NCBI GenBank assembly: GCA_948472945.1
Contig: CAOKVX010000005.1
Span: 1 to 64,000, forward strand
Length of the DNA: 64,000 nt
Source: an uncultured Clostridia bacterium
GTDB lineage: Bacteria > Bacillota > Clostridia > Lachnospirales > Lachnospiraceae
Reading direction: 5' to 3'
The first letter of the stretch is position 1. Each line of letters opens with the position of its first letter. Under the pieces are notes generated by a model. The model was not told the DNA's origin, made no database searches, and worked only from the letters and a program-made list of their open reading frames with translations. Made by a program: the position numbers and the translations under genes. Below are positions 1 to 7,532 of this stretch, piece after piece.

Positions 1-207
1 ATCTGCGTATTCCGAATGTTTTCAGGATTGCGTTAGTTGCTCTGCAACGCAGCAATCCTGTGGGTATCATATATTTGTCTGTGTTTACACAGACACCGCT
101 TTCAGCTTTATTGACCCGCCCAAACATGAGGAAGCAGCGATTTACGCAGTAAATCTGCGTATTCCGAATGTTTTCAGGATTGCGTTAGTTGCTCTGCAAC
201 GCAGCAA
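1..207. repeat. 55-bp direct repeat with hairpins downstream of the histidine kinase gene
   Basis: Positions 1-55 and 153-207 are the same 55 bases; the first copy may continue left of the window. The unit carries an inner hairpin GTTGC-TCT-GCAAC. Between the copies lie two more perfect hairpins: TGTCTGTG-TTTA-CACAGACA at 76-95 and TACGCAG-TAAAT-CTGCGTA at 143-161, the latter running into the second copy. No reading frame of note covers the stretch. It sits directly after the 3' end of the minus-strand kinase gene and could act as a structured 3' end, but no clear T-run follows. Function unknown. Confidence 0.75.
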
Positions 208-213
208 ATCACT

Positions 214-1689
214 TTACTCCTCCGGAGCCTCAATCCCATCAAATGTTATAACAAACGTGCTTCCATCGCCAGGCCGGCTTTTTACTTCTATACTTCCGTC
301 ATGCTTGAGAGTAATCTGCTTAGCAATTACCAGCCCTAGTCCGGATCCTTTCTCGTTCATTCTAAGCTTAGAGCGGTAAAATTTTTCAAATATGTTCCCA
401 ATCATATCCTGTTCAATTCCTATACCATAATCCCTTATACTTATTCTGAGCCTGTCCGATTTTTGTACGGTTATATCAACAGTTGATTTGCAGTCAGAAA
501 ATTTAATCGCATTGTCAAGTATTATAAGAAACAGCTGCCTTAACCGGTCATAGTCTCCCATCATAAAACAATACTCATCATTGTATTCCAAATTAATCTT
601 GATACTCTTCTTTTCGCTTAGAACTTTTGCGCTTCTTACTACCTCCTCTAAGATTTGAACGACGCTCACGGGCTCTTTTTCGAGCACAAAATCAGGATTC
701 TGAATTTTAGAAAGAGTGAGCAGGTCTCCGACGAGCCTTTCCATGCCGCTGCATTCCTTTAACATTCTGTCAAGGGTATGCTGAACCCTGTCGGGCTCTG
801 TAACAATACCGTCGGCAAGTGTTTCCGTATATCCTCTCATAACAGTTATCGGAGTCCTAAGCTCATGCGAAACATTAGCAAAGAAATCCCTTCTTCCCTG
901 CTCTATCTCTTCACGTACTTTCTCATTTTCAGACAATCTGTACGACAAAATATCCACAGTTTCGGCAAGCTCCCCAATTTCTCCCCCTTTATGTATTCCC
1001 GTTTTTGCGTCATAATCACCCTCGGCAAGAGCTATCGCCGTTTTTCTAATCTTTGAAATAGGACCTGTCAATCCCGTAGACAGAAGCAATGAGATTATTA
1101 TAGAAACAATCCATGAAAATATTAGGGAATATATAATTATTTCCTTTCCTCTGTTGATAACGTCCATCCTTCCTGATACCATACCGTTGAGGAGAACTCC
1201 TCCTATCACATTGCCACCCGCGTCATATATTGGCGCTCCAGCACGTATCATTTCCTCGTCATATATCTCATCATAACCGCTGTTACCTGTAACTGTACCG
1301 TCGGAATAAACTTTCTTCATAACTTTCTTCATTCCTAAAGAGAGCTTTTTATAGCGTATCTTAGTGTTGGCATACTTATCCTTAAGCCTGTTATCAGACT
1401 TATAGTATGGCATTATCCACACATCAACTTTCTGGCTTTCAAGAATTGCCTGTACCGCCTCAACATAATCAAGAAAACCTTTATATTCATCCTGCAGCAC
1501 ATATTCATCCACACTATACGCAATCTCCTTTGCATCAGTCTTAAGCTGCATTTTAAAACTATTCAGAACATTATTCGTATATAAGCGAAAAAACACCACC
1601 CCTATCAACAACACTAATACGGATGATGTTATACCATATACGCAGAAAAATCTGAAATATAATTTGTCTGATAAACGCTTTATCTTCAT
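214..1689 (-). CDS. Sensor histidine kinase (HAMP, HisKA, HATPase_c)
   Basis: Membrane sensor kinase of 491 residues that should autophosphorylate and pass the phosphate to the response regulator encoded just upstream. A first membrane segment lies near residues 13-36, followed by an extracellular sensor of about 145 residues, a second membrane segment (about 185-205), a HAMP linker, the HisKA box FFANVSHELRTP with the phospho-accepting His near residue 275, and an ATPase domain with N box DNAIKF, G1 DYGIGI, F box and G2 GSGLGL. The ATG at 1689 is preferred over an in-frame TTG at 1716: it follows GGAGG at about 14 bases and lies 4 bases after the regulator's stop codon. The stimulus cannot be told from sequence; envelope stress would be typical of this architecture. 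Confidence 0.9.
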   Translation of the reverse strand: MKIKRLSDKLYFRFFCVYGITSSVLVLLIGVVFFRLYTNNVLNSFKMQLKTDAKEIAYSVDEYVLQDEYKGFLDYVEAVQAILESQKVDVWIMPYYKSDNRLKDKYANTKIRYKKLSLGMKKVMKKVYSDGTVTGNSGYDEIYDEEMIRAGAPIYDAGGNVIGGVLLNGMVSGRMDVINRGKEIIIYSLIFSWIVSIIISLLLSTGLTGPISKIRKTAIALAEGDYDAKTGIHKGGEIGELAETVDILSYRLSENEKVREEIEQGRRDFFANVSHELRTPITVMRGYTETLADGIVTEPDRVQHTLDRMLKECSGMERLVGDLLTLSKIQNPDFVLEKEPVSVVQILEEVVRSAKVLSEKKSIKINLEYNDEYCFMMGDYDRLRQLFLIILDNAIKFSDCKSTVDITVQKSDRLRISIRDYGIGIEQDMIGNIFEKFYRSKLRMNEKGSGLGLVIAKQITLKHDGSIEVKSRPGDGSTFVITFDGIEAPEE

Positions 1690-1693
1690 GAAA

Positions 1694-2389
1694 CTAATTC
1701 TTATCCTCCAACTCAAACTTATATCCCAGACCCCATATAGTTTTAATTTTCCACTCAGGATGTTCTACCTTGTCAAGCTTGGCGCGCAGCCTCTTAATGT
1801 GGGAATCGACTGTTCTGCTGTCGCCAAAATAATCTATTCCCCAAAGGCTGTCAAGCAAATTATCCCTTGTAAATACCTTGTTCGGATTGCCGGCGAGAAC
1901 CCACATTGTTTCTATCTCTTTCTTAGTCAAAGGTATCTTTTTTCCGGCAATGCTTAAACTATACTCTTCGATATTAATATTAAGCGTACTTATTGACAGA
2001 ACATTCTTGTCAGTATCATTTACTGTTTTATTAGTTCTTCTAAGTATTGCACGCACCCTTGCCATAACCTCATTCGGACTGAACGGCTTGACGATATAAT
2101 CGTCAGCCCCAATATCAAGACCCATAATCCTCTCAAAATCCTCACCGCGGGCAGTAATAAGAATAATTGGTACTTCCGACTTCTCACGAATCTCCCTGCA
2201 CACCTGATAGCCGTCTTTATACGGCATCATTACATCAAGCAGTATAAGAGAAGGACTATACCTTTCAAACATAGCTACCGCTTCCTTGCCGTCAACTGCA
2301 ACAAGCGGCTCATAACCTTCCTTTTTTACATATGATGATAAAATATCCGTTATATCCTGATTATCGTCAGCAATTAAAATATATTCCAT
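1694..2389 (-). CDS. OmpR/PhoB-family response regulator
   Basis: DNA-binding response regulator of 231 residues. The receiver domain has the acidic pair DD at residues 8-9, the phospho-acceptor D52 in LLDVMMP and the conserved K101 in DDYIVKPF. The C-terminal half is a winged helix of the OmpR/PhoB type (TVDSHIKRLRAKLD, TIWGLGYKFE). The start at 2389 is supported by GGAGGAAGG seven or so bases upstream; the codons before it are not conserved in this family. It forms an operon with the kinase, which begins 4 bases after its stop. Its upstream region is shared with a divergent gene for a secreted protein, which makes that gene a natural first guess for a target. Confidence 0.92.
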   Translation of the reverse strand: MEYILIADDNQDITDILSSYVKKEGYEPLVAVDGKEAVAMFERYSPSLILLDVMMPYKDGYQVCREIREKSEVPIILITARGEDFERIMGLDIGADDYIVKPFSPNEVMARVRAILRRTNKTVNDTDKNVLSISTLNINIEEYSLSIAGKKIPLTKKEIETMWVLAGNPNKVFTRDNLLDSLWGIDYFGDSRTVDSHIKRLRAKLDKVEHPEWKIKTIWGLGYKFELEDKN

Positions 2390-2487
2390 AGCCTTCCTCC
2401 AAATCAAACAATTATTTCCCATACATATGACATATATATTATTCATTATATCTTATAATTGGTATTTTATATTAATTATACCCTTTT

Positions 2488-2558
2488 ATGCAATACTTTT
2501 GCATCAAATCAGTGTCAAAATTATTATTAACATTAAATAGAATGACACTATTGTGACA
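2488..2558. promoter_or_regulatory. Inverted repeats in the divergent regulator/secreted-protein intergenic region
   Basis: Two symmetrical elements lie between the divergent genes. ATGCAA-N5-TTGCAT occupies 2488-2504. AGTGTCA (2511-2517) is repeated inverted as TGACACT (2543-2549), and a further TGTGACA follows at 2552-2558. Such half-sites are plausible binding sites for the adjacent OmpR-type regulator or for another factor; the assignment is inference from position and symmetry alone. Confidence 0.4.
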
Positions 2559-2669
2559 AAACATATTTATAAAGTATTATTAAGCTGATATTATTATATC
2601 GCATGTTTAGTGTCTCAGGTTATGAATTTATATTTTGAGGTTACATATTTTAATCCGGAGGAAACAGCT

Positions 2670-3437
2670 ATGCCAAAACAATTATCTATTTTTAAGCGTA
2701 GTTATTTGATTATATTTACTTTACTAATTATATGCTCATTATCAATAAGCACTGTAAGCCATGCCGCGGTTTCTAAATCTCCGCGACTTAATATTAAAAA
2801 TCTTTCTCTGGCTAAAGGCTCTACATATAAATTAAGACTATACAACATCAGTAAGGATGACACCGTATCTTTTCAGAGCAGCGACACGGATACGGCTATA
2901 GTAAAATCAACTAAAGGAAACTTATGCACAATCAAGGCCAAATCTTCAGGTCAGGCAGTTATTACCGCCATTGTGAGCGATGAAAACAGCGACTCCGTAT
3001 CAGAATTGAAATGCAAAGTTACTATTACACCACCTGCCGTCAGCGTCAAATTTTGCAAGAAAAAGCTCAAACTGAAAGTCGGACAGAGCCGAAAGGTTAA
3101 AGTTTCAAAAAAACCTTTGAGCTCGTTTGAACAGCCTCGGTTTATTTCCGAAAATCCATCTATTGCGTCTGTCAGCAGCAATGGAACTATAACGGCACAC
3201 TCGACGGGCAAAGCTACTATACGCGTCTCAATTGCTAACGGAAAGGGAGGAGTCTGCAAAGTCACGGTGACAAATTTGGAATTTGACGAAAAACCAGATG
3301 ACAATGGTGATAATAATATACCTAATGTTACAGATTCCCCGGAACCATCGGACTCTCCTTCGGATGAACCAAAATATACACAGCAGAACCCGCCGTTTGC
3401 GAATGGCAAATTAGGAAGTAAATTTTCGGACATATAG
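2670..3437 (+). CDS. Secreted protein with Ig-like (Big_2-type) domains
   Basis: Exported protein of 255 residues. An N-terminal hydrophobic segment (YLIIFTLLIICSLSIST, roughly residues 12-28) ends in an Ala-containing signal-peptidase-like site (SHAAV). Two successive Ig-like modules follow: a divergent one (about 35-120) and a typical Big_2 module with the ENPSIASVSSNGTITAHSTG pattern (about 125-210). The tail is a Pro/Ser/Asp-rich low-complexity stretch without a sortase motif or transmembrane anchor. The ATG at 2670 follows GGAGG with 8 bases between. The protein probably sits at the cell surface, but no enzymatic domain is visible. It is transcribed away from the two-component system, with a shared control region. 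Confidence 0.75.
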   Translation: MPKQLSIFKRSYLIIFTLLIICSLSISTVSHAAVSKSPRLNIKNLSLAKGSTYKLRLYNISKDDTVSFQSSDTDTAIVKSTKGNLCTIKAKSSGQAVITAIVSDENSDSVSELKCKVTITPPAVSVKFCKKKLKLKVGQSRKVKVSKKPLSSFEQPRFISENPSIASVSSNGTITAHSTGKATIRVSIANGKGGVCKVTVTNLEFDEKPDDNGDNNIPNVTDSPEPSDSPSDEPKYTQQNPPFANGKLGSKFSDI

Positions 3438-3438
3438 C

Positions 3439-3461
3439 AGCTTGATGGCGCTAATTTGAAT
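3439..3461. repeat. Degenerate half copy of the dispersed palindrome
   Basis: AGCTTGATGGCGCTAATTTGAAT resembles, with four or five changes, the half element AGCTCAACGGCGCCAATTTG seen at 23338. It begins directly after the stop codon of the secreted protein gene. The match is imperfect, so this copy is the weakest of the set. Confidence 0.35.
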
Positions 3462-3533
3462 CAGATTAAGATATCATAATAACAATTAGTGATTATATGT
3501 CGTAACTTGCGACGGATTTTGATTGAAAAAACA

Positions 3534-3577
3534 AGCATGAATAATTACACTATTTATAGGAGATGATTATTCATGCT
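3534..3577 (+). promoter_or_regulatory. Inverted repeat enclosing the start codon of the zinc-ribbon gene
   Basis: AGCATGAATAAT (3534-3545) and ATTATTCATGCT (3566-3577) are perfect 12-base complements. The right arm contains the ATG at 3573 and the loop contains the AGGAG ribosome binding site (3558-3562). If transcribed, the hairpin would hide the start codon while displaying the Shine-Dalgarno sequence, suggesting translational control. A protein operator is an alternative. Confidence 0.55.
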
Positions 3578-3749
3578 TAAAGTTTATATATGTCCAAAAT
3601 GCGGCAGATACAGATTTGTGACAAGCCAAAATTACACATGTTACAAATGCAACTGTGATATGACGCTTACCGACGTCGACTATGAGAATTACATAGAGCT
3701 TGATCAGGAAAAACGAACAGAACTGACAAATAAATATACTGTCAATTAA
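3573..3749 (+). CDS. Small zinc-ribbon protein, 58 residues
   Basis: A short open frame encoding 58 residues starting MLKVYICPKCGRYRF. It holds the cysteine pattern CPKCG (residues 7-11) and CYKCNC (23-28), a typical two-knuckle zinc ribbon, followed by an acidic and polar tail. AGGAG precedes the ATG by 10 bases. The stop codon overlaps the end of the convergent thioesterase gene by 4 bases. No partner or substrate can be inferred; similar tiny zinc ribbons occur widely in Firmicutes as uncharacterised proteins. The start codon lies inside a perfect inverted repeat. Confidence 0.65.
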   Translation: MLKVYICPKCGRYRFVTSQNYTCYKCNCDMTLTDVDYENYIELDQEKRTELTNKYTVN

Positions 3750-4150
3750 TCCATTTTAAATCCGTTCATGACAACCGTAGCAACAAGATTGTCAAGGTCG
3801 TCTTTCAGCTCAATAATATAACAGCAGGTTGAGCGTCCGTCTTTCACGCACTCTGCACTGGCAATAACCTTATTGCCCTTGGCAACACCATTGTATGATA
3901 TACTGCTGCTAAGCGAGACAGTGCCGGCATTTTCCCAGTTCGCCGCCACAGCAAATGCAAAATCGGCAAGTGTAAACAATGCGCCGCCCATAACATTGCC
4001 CATCGCGTTCCTGTGAACGGGCTGTATTTCAAAACTACATTTTGCATAATGATGACTATATTCTTCTATTACCATTCCATTGTCGGTTGCAAATTTATCA
4101 TTTTCAAAAAATTTCCTAACCTCTTCTTCCGACAAATTAACTTTTGCCAT
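3746..4150 (-). CDS. PaaI-type hotdog-fold thioesterase
   Basis: Protein of 134 residues with the PaaI/YbgC-like hotdog core: HRNAMGNVMGGALFTLADFA (residues 46-65) carries the Asn/Gly-Gly and Asp residues that line the active site in phenylacetic-acid-type acyl-CoA thioesterases. The length is usual for the family. It should hydrolyse an acyl-CoA in the cytoplasm; the natural substrate cannot be told. A small acidic gene ends 7 bases upstream on the same strand, so the two are probably co-transcribed, and the ribosome binding site (a weak AGAG) lies within the end of that gene. Confidence 0.85.
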   Translation of the reverse strand: MAKVNLSEEEVRKFFENDKFATDNGMVIEEYSHHYAKCSFEIQPVHRNAMGNVMGGALFTLADFAFAVAANWENAGTVSLSSSISYNGVAKGNKVIASAECVKDGRSTCCYIIELKDDLDNLVATVVMNGFKMD

Positions 4151-4156
4151 AATAAT

Positions 4157-4315
4157 CTACTCTTTTCTCTTTTTTATTATTTCTTCATATCTTCTCTGTG
4201 ACGCCGAAATCTCCTCGTCGTCCGAATCGGATTTATCATCTTTATGTTTGTCTATTTCTTCATTTAATTCAGCAAACACATCCTCTAGTTCATTTTCATC
4301 AAAAAAATTTTTCAT
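4157..4315 (-). CDS. Small acidic hypothetical protein, 52 residues
   Basis: Reads MKNFFDENELEDVFAELNEE and then a run of Asp, Glu, Ser and Lys, ending in IIKKRKE. It is highly charged and probably helical, without cysteines or membrane segments. The ATG at 4315 has AGGGGG about 8 bases upstream, which decides it over an in-frame GTG at 4351. It precedes the thioesterase gene in an apparent two-gene operon. Function unknown. Confidence 0.6.
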   Translation of the reverse strand: MKNFFDENELEDVFAELNEEIDKHKDDKSDSDDEEISASQRRYEEIIKKRKE

Positions 4316-4520
4316 TTTATATATACCCCCTTTACCTAACAATTGTATCACGATATAATTAATGTGTAAACAATCTCAAAATAATCAGCAGGGCAATCGG
4401 ATAAAATTCTTTTTGCCGGCTTCAGACAACTGCCTGCAGCCTATGTATAATATTTAATTAACGCGATTGTCCCAAAAAGTCAGCGGTTAAACATACCGCT
4501 TTTATGCAGGAGGACTAACC

Positions 4521-5027
4521 ATGACAGATGACAACCTAAACGAAATTGAACGCAAATATCTAATAAGACAGCTTCCCGAAATGCTTCATTCATTCAAACA
4601 TCATGAGTTGGAACAGGGATATCTGTCTACATCACCCGTAGTGCGGGTAAGACGCAGGGACGATGATTATATACTGACATACAAATCGTCGGGCCTCATG
4701 ATAAGAAAAGAGGTTGAACTGCCTCTTGACAAAAAAAGCTATAGGCATCTTATAGCAAAATCAGATGGCATTATTATATCCAAAACACGGTACATTATTC
4801 CGGACGGCCCCCATAATATTGAGCTCGATATATTTCACGGAAAACTTGAGGGCTTTGTCATGGCTGAAGTCGAATTTAAGTCGAAAGAAGCGGCTGAGTC
4901 ATATCAGCCGCCAAATTGGTTTGCAAAAGAAGTAACAGACAATCCCTCATTCCATAACAGCTGCATGAGCTGTATGACAGATGATGAGTGCATTTCATTA
5001 ATAGCAACAAGTCAGGCATATCAGTAA
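4521..5027 (+). CDS. CYTH-domain (triphosphate tunnel) protein
   Basis: Protein of 168 residues beginning with the CYTH signature ExExK (E8-x-E10-x-K12). It continues with paired basic patterns VRVRRR and LTYKSSG and acidic strands (ELDIFHG, AEVEFKS) that build the triphosphate-binding tunnel in inorganic triphosphatases, thiamine triphosphatase and class IV adenylate cyclases. Bacterial stand-alone members are mostly inorganic triphosphatases, so this is the best guess, but substrate is not fixed by the motifs. GGAGG lies 7 bases before the ATG. The gene stands alone and converges with the HPt gene. Confidence 0.85.
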   Translation: MTDDNLNEIERKYLIRQLPEMLHSFKHHELEQGYLSTSPVVRVRRRDDDYILTYKSSGLMIRKEVELPLDKKSYRHLIAKSDGIIISKTRYIIPDGPHNIELDIFHGKLEGFVMAEVEFKSKEAAESYQPPNWFAKEVTDNPSFHNSCMSCMTDDECISLIATSQAYQ

Positions 5028-5045
5028 AATACACCGAAATTTATA

Positions 5046-5393
5046 TCATGCTATGTGCTGCTTTATCTCCTCGTGCATCTCTTTAACTTTATTTACCTTT
5101 TCGACAACGCCATCCATACTTCCTTTTCTGGTAGTCTCACAAATACAGGTAATCAGCGTGTCAATCTCGCTAAGTCCGACATTGCCGACAGTGCCTTTAA
5201 GAGAGTGGGATATTTCAAATATCTCACCGGCATTATTTTTTCCTGCCGAATGGTACAAATCATCAAACATGTCATCCATGACAACAAGCTTTAAAAATTT
5301 TACAAACATCGCCTCATTTCCCATATGGGACCTTATGCCATGCTCAACGTCTATACCGCATTCCTCAAGCTCTTTTCTATACGTAACTTCCAA
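5046..5393 (-). CDS. HPt (histidine phosphotransfer) domain protein
   Basis: Single-domain HPt protein of 115 residues. The phosphorylatable His sits in the signature SHSLKGTVGNVG (His about residue 63). It should shuttle phosphate between receivers in a phosphorelay; no hybrid kinase is present in the window. A TTG start at 5393 is chosen because CGGAGGG lies 6 bases upstream, whereas the in-frame ATG at 5423 has no recognisable ribosome binding site. It lies 42 bases after rnfB on the same strand and may be read as the tail of the Rnf operon, although a functional link is not evident. Confidence 0.75.
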   Translation of the reverse strand: MEVTYRKELEECGIDVEHGIRSHMGNEAMFVKFLKLVVMDDMFDDLYHSAGKNNAGEIFEISHSLKGTVGNVGLSEIDTLITCICETTRKGSMDGVVEKVNKVKEMHEEIKQHIA

Positions 5394-5435
5394 GATTACC
5401 CTCCGTCTACTGATGCTAGGCATAATGCATAAGAT

Positions 5436-6221
5436 TTATTTTACTGCGCCAACAGGGCATTTTTCCACACATTTACCACATCCCGTGCATTTTGACAAAT
5501 CTATAACAGGTAGATTGTTAACAAGCTCAATTGCGTCAGACTCACATACTTTTGCACAAAGTCCGCAGCCGAGACAGCCTGATTTACATATATCTTTTAC
5601 CGTTTTTCCTCTGTCCTTATTATTACACTGCACTTTGCGGACAGCCTTGTATGGAATTCTCTCAATAACCCCATTAGGACATTCTTTCATACATTTGCCG
5701 CAGTTTACACATTTTTCTTCATCAATAACAGCGACGCCCTTAACAATGCTTATTGCTCCAAAATCACACACTTTTACACATGAGCCGAAACCAAGGCAGC
5801 CGTGGGAACATGCCTTAGGACCTCTTCCCGGTGTAACCGCTGCCTGACGGCAGTCATGTTCACCGAAATAATTGTATTTCTCTTCCGCAACCCCGCATTT
5901 TCCGTCGCACTTTACGAACATAACCTGTTTATCGCCTGCTTCAACCTTAATTCCCATAATCTCGCCAATTTTTGCCAGATTATCAGGGCCGCATCCCGCA
6001 GGACATGCGTCAGGAGGCGCAGCTCCCTCAACAATTGCCTTTGCAAGCGCATCACATCCCGCATATCCGCATCCTCCACAGTTATTACCCGGAAGCTCCT
6101 CGCGCACCTGCGAAATTCTCTCGTCTACTTCAACGTAAAATATTTTACCGGCAATACCGAGCAGTATACCAATAACCAATCCGACTGCCCCGACTACCGC
6201 CACTGATAACAATATCGTCAT
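5436..6221 (-). CDS. rnfB: Rnf complex subunit RnfB (iron-sulfur protein)
   Basis: Last structural gene of the Rnf operon, 261 residues. It has an N-terminal membrane anchor (about residues 4-25), the Fe-S motif NNCGGCGYAGC typical of RnfB, then several CxxCxxCxxxCP ferredoxin-type clusters (CVNCGKCMKECP, CLGCGLCAKVC, CTGCGKCVEKCP). RnfB is the entry point for electrons from reduced ferredoxin, facing the cytoplasm. The extra cluster motifs and length fit clostridial RnfB. It follows rnfA by 18 bases. This subunit together with RnfCDGEA couples ferredoxin oxidation by NAD+ to Na+ or H+ export. Confidence 0.97.
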   Translation of the reverse strand: MTILLSVAVVGAVGLVIGILLGIAGKIFYVEVDERISQVREELPGNNCGGCGYAGCDALAKAIVEGAAPPDACPAGCGPDNLAKIGEIMGIKVEAGDKQVMFVKCDGKCGVAEEKYNYFGEHDCRQAAVTPGRGPKACSHGCLGFGSCVKVCDFGAISIVKGVAVIDEEKCVNCGKCMKECPNGVIERIPYKAVRKVQCNNKDRGKTVKDICKSGCLGCGLCAKVCESDAIELVNNLPVIDLSKCTGCGKCVEKCPVGAVK

Positions 6222-6239
6222 TTACTATTCCTCCCTGCG

Positions 6240-6818
6240 TCAGCCGCCAATCCCTGCAAAGCCAAAGAAAGCTATTGCCATGAGACCTGCCGTAATAAGT
6301 GTAATCGGTGTACCCTGAAATGCCTTTGGTATATCCGTGTTCGTCTCCATTTTCTCACGGATTCCCGCCATTATAATAATAGCGATGAAGAATCCGAGCG
6401 ACACTCCAACTGCATAAACAATTCCCTGCCCAAAAGAGAAGCCATTGTCTATCGTTTTAATTGCCGTTCCAAGAACAGCGCAGTTGGTAGTAATAAGAGG
6501 GAGATATACTCCAAGAGCCTCATAAAGAGGCGGCATAATCTTTTTGAGTACTATCTCGACGAGCTGCACAAGGGCCGCTATTACAAGAATAAATACGATT
6601 GTCTGAAGATAGGCAATATCAAATGCGTCGAGCAGCAACTGTACCGGATATGTAATTGCGTTGGCAATAACTATTACAAAAAATACCGCTCCGCTCATTC
6701 CGGCTGCAGTTGATATCTTTTTAGATACGCCAAGAAACGGACAAATTCCAAGAAATTGGCTGAGAATTACATTGTTGGCAAGCATTGCCGCTATAAGTAT
6801 CGCAAACATTTTTCCCAT
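6240..6818 (-). CDS. rnfA: Rnf complex subunit RnfA
   Basis: Integral membrane protein of 192 residues with six predicted helices and the family motifs NNVILSQFLGICPFLGVSKK near the N-terminus and TTNCAVLGTA in the middle. RnfA pairs with the homologous RnfE; the two inverted halves form the membrane core that binds an intramembrane Fe-S cluster. It begins 3 bases after the rnfE stop codon. The internal GIREK-containing loop is usual. Length and start agree with the family. Confidence 0.97.
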   Translation of the reverse strand: MGKMFAILIAAMLANNVILSQFLGICPFLGVSKKISTAAGMSGAVFFVIVIANAITYPVQLLLDAFDIAYLQTIVFILVIAALVQLVEIVLKKIMPPLYEALGVYLPLITTNCAVLGTAIKTIDNGFSFGQGIVYAVGVSLGFFIAIIIMAGIREKMETNTDIPKAFQGTPITLITAGLMAIAFFGFAGIGG

Positions 6819-6821
6819 ATT

Positions 6822-7532
6822 TTACTTCTCTCCTTTCTTTTGTGCCGCACTGTCGCATCCTGCCGCCATGCTGCACGCAGCGCAATCGAAAGTACAGGTA
6901 TCGTCACTCTGTTCCTTCGTATTCGTTGCCGACGGCATTTTAAGTTTATTCTGCAGTGCGCACAGCATTGCAAGCACGAAAAATGCCCCCGGGGCAAGTA
7001 CAAATATTGTAACCGGCGTATACGCACCGTTAAATACAGTCTCGTTAAAATTCCATCCAAATATCGTTCCGCTTCCTATTATCTCACGGAATATACCAAT
7101 AAGCGTAAGTCCGACCGTGAAGCCAAGTCCCATTCCAACGCCGTCAAGAGCTGAAAGAACCACGCTGTTCTTTGAAGCGTAGGCCTCTGCACGTCCGAGT
7201 ATAATACAGTTTACGACTATAAGAGGAATATACACTCCAAGCGCGTCATAGATGGACCTTACGTACGCCTGCAAAAGCAGCTGCACTATTGTTACGAACG
7301 ACGCGACAATAACTATAAATGCCGGTATTCTAACCTTATCAGGAATAATATTCCTAAGAAGCGATATAAATATATTAGATAAAACAAGTACAACCATAGT
7401 TGAAAGTCCCATCCCTAGTCCATTTACCGCGGATGACGTTACCGCGAGCGTAGGACACATTCCAAGCATGAGGACAAATGTCGGATTCTCTTTTATAAGT
7501 CCGTTATATACTCTCTCCATGTATTTATTCAT
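6822..7532 (-). CDS. rnfE: Rnf complex subunit RnfE
   Basis: Integral membrane protein of 236 residues, homologous to RnfA, with conserved GMCPTLAVTSSAVNGLGMG near the N-terminus and VVNCIILGRAEAYA in the centre. The C-terminus carries an additional Cys-rich stretch (CTFDCAACSMAAGC) not needed for the core, which is common in clostridial homologues. Its start overlaps the end of rnfG by 8 bases, indicating translational coupling. It forms the membrane core with RnfA. Confidence 0.97.
   Translation of the reverse strand: MNKYMERVYNGLIKENPTFVLMLGMCPTLAVTSSAVNGLGMGLSTMVVLVLSNIFISLLRNIIPDKVRIPAFIVIVASFVTIVQLLLQAYVRSIYDALGVYIPLIVVNCIILGRAEAYASKNSVVLSALDGVGMGLGFTVGLTLIGIFREIIGSGTIFGWNFNETVFNGAYTPVTIFVLAPGAFFVLAMLCALQNKLKMPSATNTKEQSDDTCTFDCAACSMAAGCDSAAQKKGEK

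Noticed and set aside
1-207. CRISPR array
   Set aside because: Only two long units with one 97-base interval, no regular spacers and no cas gene.
2951-3433. Minus-strand open frame opposite the secreted Ig-like gene
   Set aside because: The plus-strand protein has a signal peptide, domain pattern and ribosome binding site; the other frame has none.
5053-5847. Plus-strand open frame of about 264 codons antisense to the HPt gene and rnfB
   Set aside because: It lies entirely opposite two well-supported genes, has no domain likeness and no fitting ribosome binding site.
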